Of a stretch of DNA of 64,000 bases, positions 61,691 through 64,000 are shown piece by piece. Position 1 is the stretch's first letter. Every line of letters begins with the position of its first letter. Source of the DNA: Sipunculus nudus. Its lineage: Eukaryota; Annelida; Sipuncula; Golfingiida; Sipunculidae. The notes below the pieces were generated by a model, which saw only the letters and a program-made list of their open reading frames with translations, ran no database searches and was not told the DNA's origin. The stretch covers positions 29,672,362 through 29,736,361 of the forward strand of contig CM049307.1 in the NCBI GenBank assembly GCA_026874595.1. The letters are read 5' to 3'. A program made the translations under genes and the position numbers.

Positions 61691-62518
61691 AATGCCAAGA
61701 ATTAATTTGTGTCAAGATCATATTATCAATCATGCTGATATAATTCTTGCCATGTGAGTTTACATTTTAATATCTGTATTTTATATGGTAAAAAAGGCCC
61801 TGGCCGCACATCTGCTAGAATAATCTCACAAAAGAAGACACATTTATGGGCAAATGAATTAACACATACATGTGTAAGGTTCTGAGTCAGATCAAAATGG
61901 CAGTTCTACCTTGACAGTTATCTGTGGAAATCTGGAGGATATGTGTATATCTCTTATCGATTATATCAATAAGTTGTCCAATTTAAAATTGATGAAATCA
62001 TTTGCATTTTTACATCATTTATCACCAAAGATCAATTAATGTATGCACATGCAAAGAAGAGTAGAAAAACTCAATTGAGATGCAGAGTAGCAAACAGCAT
62101 TAAACTGAATCTTGTGCAACCATATCAACAACCTGGTCATTCCGTGTCAGCGTGATGTACAGGACAGAATAATTTACTCGTTAAATAGTTAAGGTATAAT
62201 TCTATACAGCCGACTTCACAGTAATATAGAAGGTACATAAAATAATCAATTAAAAATCAACCATTGGTTGTTTATTTTCTTTCCATAATCAAATATAATT
62301 TCTACCGTGCTTCTGTTAAACAGTAACCCAGTACTCAGTCCTGTTATATAAGTCACATGTAATGTAATGTTATATGATTGCATGAGTAAGATGCCATGTT
62401 CGGATGATGTACGGTATGTTTATAACAATGATGTTGTGTCATACACCTTCCAGTCTGATGACAGCTTTAGATACTGAATTTTTATGTTTCATATTATGTG
62501 TGTCATGCTGCTTTTCAG
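61691..62518 (+). other. gene 2 first intron, right end
   Basis: AT-rich sequence; nothing recognised apart from the acceptor TGCTGCTTTTCAG ending at 62518. Confidence 0.5.
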
Positions 62519-62670
62519 GTAAACCCTGGCAGCATCGCTGAGCGTAACAACATCCGGCCAGGAGATGCTGTCCTCCAGATTAACGGCAAAGCCACAGAGA
62601 TCATGAAACATGATGAAGCCAAAACAGAAATCATGTTGTCCGGCAACTCGGTCACCTTCATGGTACAGAG
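62519..62670 (+). CDS. gene 2, second coding exon: C-terminal half of PDZ domain
   Basis: 152 nt between TGCTTTTCAG and AG|GTAGGC, entering in phase 0 and leaving two bases. It encodes VNPGSIAERNNIRPGD, then AVLQINGK and MKHDEAKTEIM, ending FMVQ plus a split codon. These are the second beta strands, the PGD turn and helix alpha-B of a PDZ domain. The His of MKHDEAK (residue ~69 of the protein) sits at alpha-B1, the position that selects Ser/Thr at ligand -2 in class I PDZ domains. Similarity to PDLIM/Zasp (PGSKA....GD...INGxxTxxMTHxEA, from memory) is strong. The protein continues beyond the window. Confidence 0.92.
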
Positions 62671-64000
62671 GTAGGCTCCCAGTACACATAGGTAACACAT
62701 AACTGATGACGGGTGGTGGTGGGGGATGTGATTCAAAGATCAAAATATATATGACATATGAATGTACACTGTGTGTGGCTGGTATATACTAATAAAATAG
62801 TGTCATAAATTTTCACAAGAACACAAGAAAGGAATTTTTTGAAAGACTACTTTTCATATTTTTGTCTCCAACCTCATCTTTGTTATTGTTTTATCCTTTT
62901 TATGCTACTAAGTAAGTTGGGAAAGGCTTCCTCCTCATGCAAATAAACATGTCATTCTGAATTACATACATGTAGCTTTGGAAAAGCATGGTAACATACA
63001 AAGATATACATTTTAGTATTGAACATTTGGTATATAATTTTAAAAACTTTTTGGCAAAATATTTTTGTTTCTTTACACAAGGTTTTGAACATTCTAAAGT
63101 AAAATCTGTGACAGCACACTGTCATGCTATTGTATGTTGGCTGTCACCAAATATTTACTAAAGAATAAAATGAAGTATTATCATGAATGTCTCTGGAACA
63201 TCTGCAGACATTCAGAACTATCTGCAGTTATCAGCATCAAATTTTACAGGCATAAATATTCTGTAACTGGCATCCATGCTGAACTTGCATGCATGCTTTA
63301 ATTTACCGCGACTTTATATTATATTTCAAATTTTTCTAAGATAAGCCTGAGACCTTTTATTTCCAAGTATTTTTTTTTATCATATGGTTAACATTTCCTG
63401 CTGAAAAGGTATTTGCTATTTCACCATTTATTCCTTTCAACTCTCCTGTTCAACATTACGGAGTGAATATAGCACCACTGCACCCCTTGTACCTTTGCTC
63501 TTTAGATCACATTAATTAATAGCTCTACAGGTTTGTCTCAGAAAAGTTATAAAAAATTCTTTGAATAGCTGGCTTAACAATGAGCAATTTTTTATTCAAG
63601 TGTGCTTCTTGTTTAAGGAAATTTAAGAAATAACGAGTTCTATCCATGTTTATCTGGTTAATTCTTTAAGAGTATCTGAAAGGCATGTGAAAATCAGATT
63701 CATGTATTGATATGTTACATGAGCAATGCCTGCGACTTCATTTCTAAGCTCATGAATGTTGATTGTCGGTAAATATCTGACATCCTTTTATATATATAGG
63801 AAAAGTTAAATATTTTCCATCCATCATCATGCTTGAAAAATCATTAATTGTTAAAGTCTTCAACAAAGATAAGTAAAGATTACTATTTCAACAAAGATAA
63901 TTAAAGATTACTATGGCATATTGCATGAACTGAGAGCTCTTTCTAGTTCACCTATGTAGGATATACCTATGCATGTATCAGTAAGATCTTGACTGGTTTG
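62671..64000 (+). other. gene 2 second intron (partial)
   Basis: Begins GTAGGC. AT-rich, with no exon or element seen up to the window end. Confidence 0.6.

Overview
The window looks like nuclear DNA of a lophotrochozoan animal, most likely a bivalve mollusc. It is AT-rich, has short exons in long introns with GT-AG borders, carries large intronic minisatellites, and is crowded with non-autonomous elements. Some of these carry an ACGG-type tetranucleotide tract and a core of tandem repeats, the architecture I recall for bivalve 'pearl'/Helentron-type elements. Nothing bacterial or viral is seen. All calls were made by eye; no searches were run.

Two plus-strand protein-coding genes can be supported. 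Gene 1 enters from beyond the left edge. Its visible coding exons are 8829-8896, 10547-12795, 15889-16093, 26932-26970 and 33686-33773. All junction phases agree and the total is 2649 nt (883 codons including stop), coding the C-terminal ~882 residues of a disordered Ser/Pro/Thr-rich protein that I cannot name. It has two RVxF-like phosphatase-docking motifs, an SPGQR repeat, an RS-rich patch and a PPxY motif. Reading through the fourth donor gives an alternative short tail ending at 26995. Gene 2 starts at ATG 51177 and runs off the right edge. Its first two coding exons (51177-51290 and 62519-62670) join in phase to a complete class I PDZ domain of the PDLIM/Zasp type (PWGFRLQGG loop).

Layout. 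1-3991: 48-bp minisatellite with three copies of an ~812-bp higher-order unit. 3992-16155: gene 1 exons and introns, with one minus-strand mobile-element copy. 16156-25707: a second minisatellite of ~42/43 bp filling most of an intron. 25708-33773: last exons of gene 1; the last intron holds a 260-bp MITE and a ~4-kb hAT-type element with 12-bp terminal repeats and an 8-bp target duplication, itself carrying a 96-bp mini-element with a perfect 9-bp target duplication. 33774-50990: intergenic, built mainly of three families (here called A, B, C) with 3'-terminal hairpins whose arm recurs inverted near the 5' end; one family A copy has a 339-bp satellite core. 50991-64000: promoter, first exons and first intron of gene 2, the intron containing a three-level nest of elements (TA-flanked element > family A > family B).

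The two genes are on the same strand about 17 kb apart. Short QS-x-[ST]-[FY] motifs in gene 1 resemble, from memory, linker motifs of PDZ-LIM proteins, so they could be tandem relatives, but this is unproven. The most unusual content is the mobile-element architecture rather than the genes.
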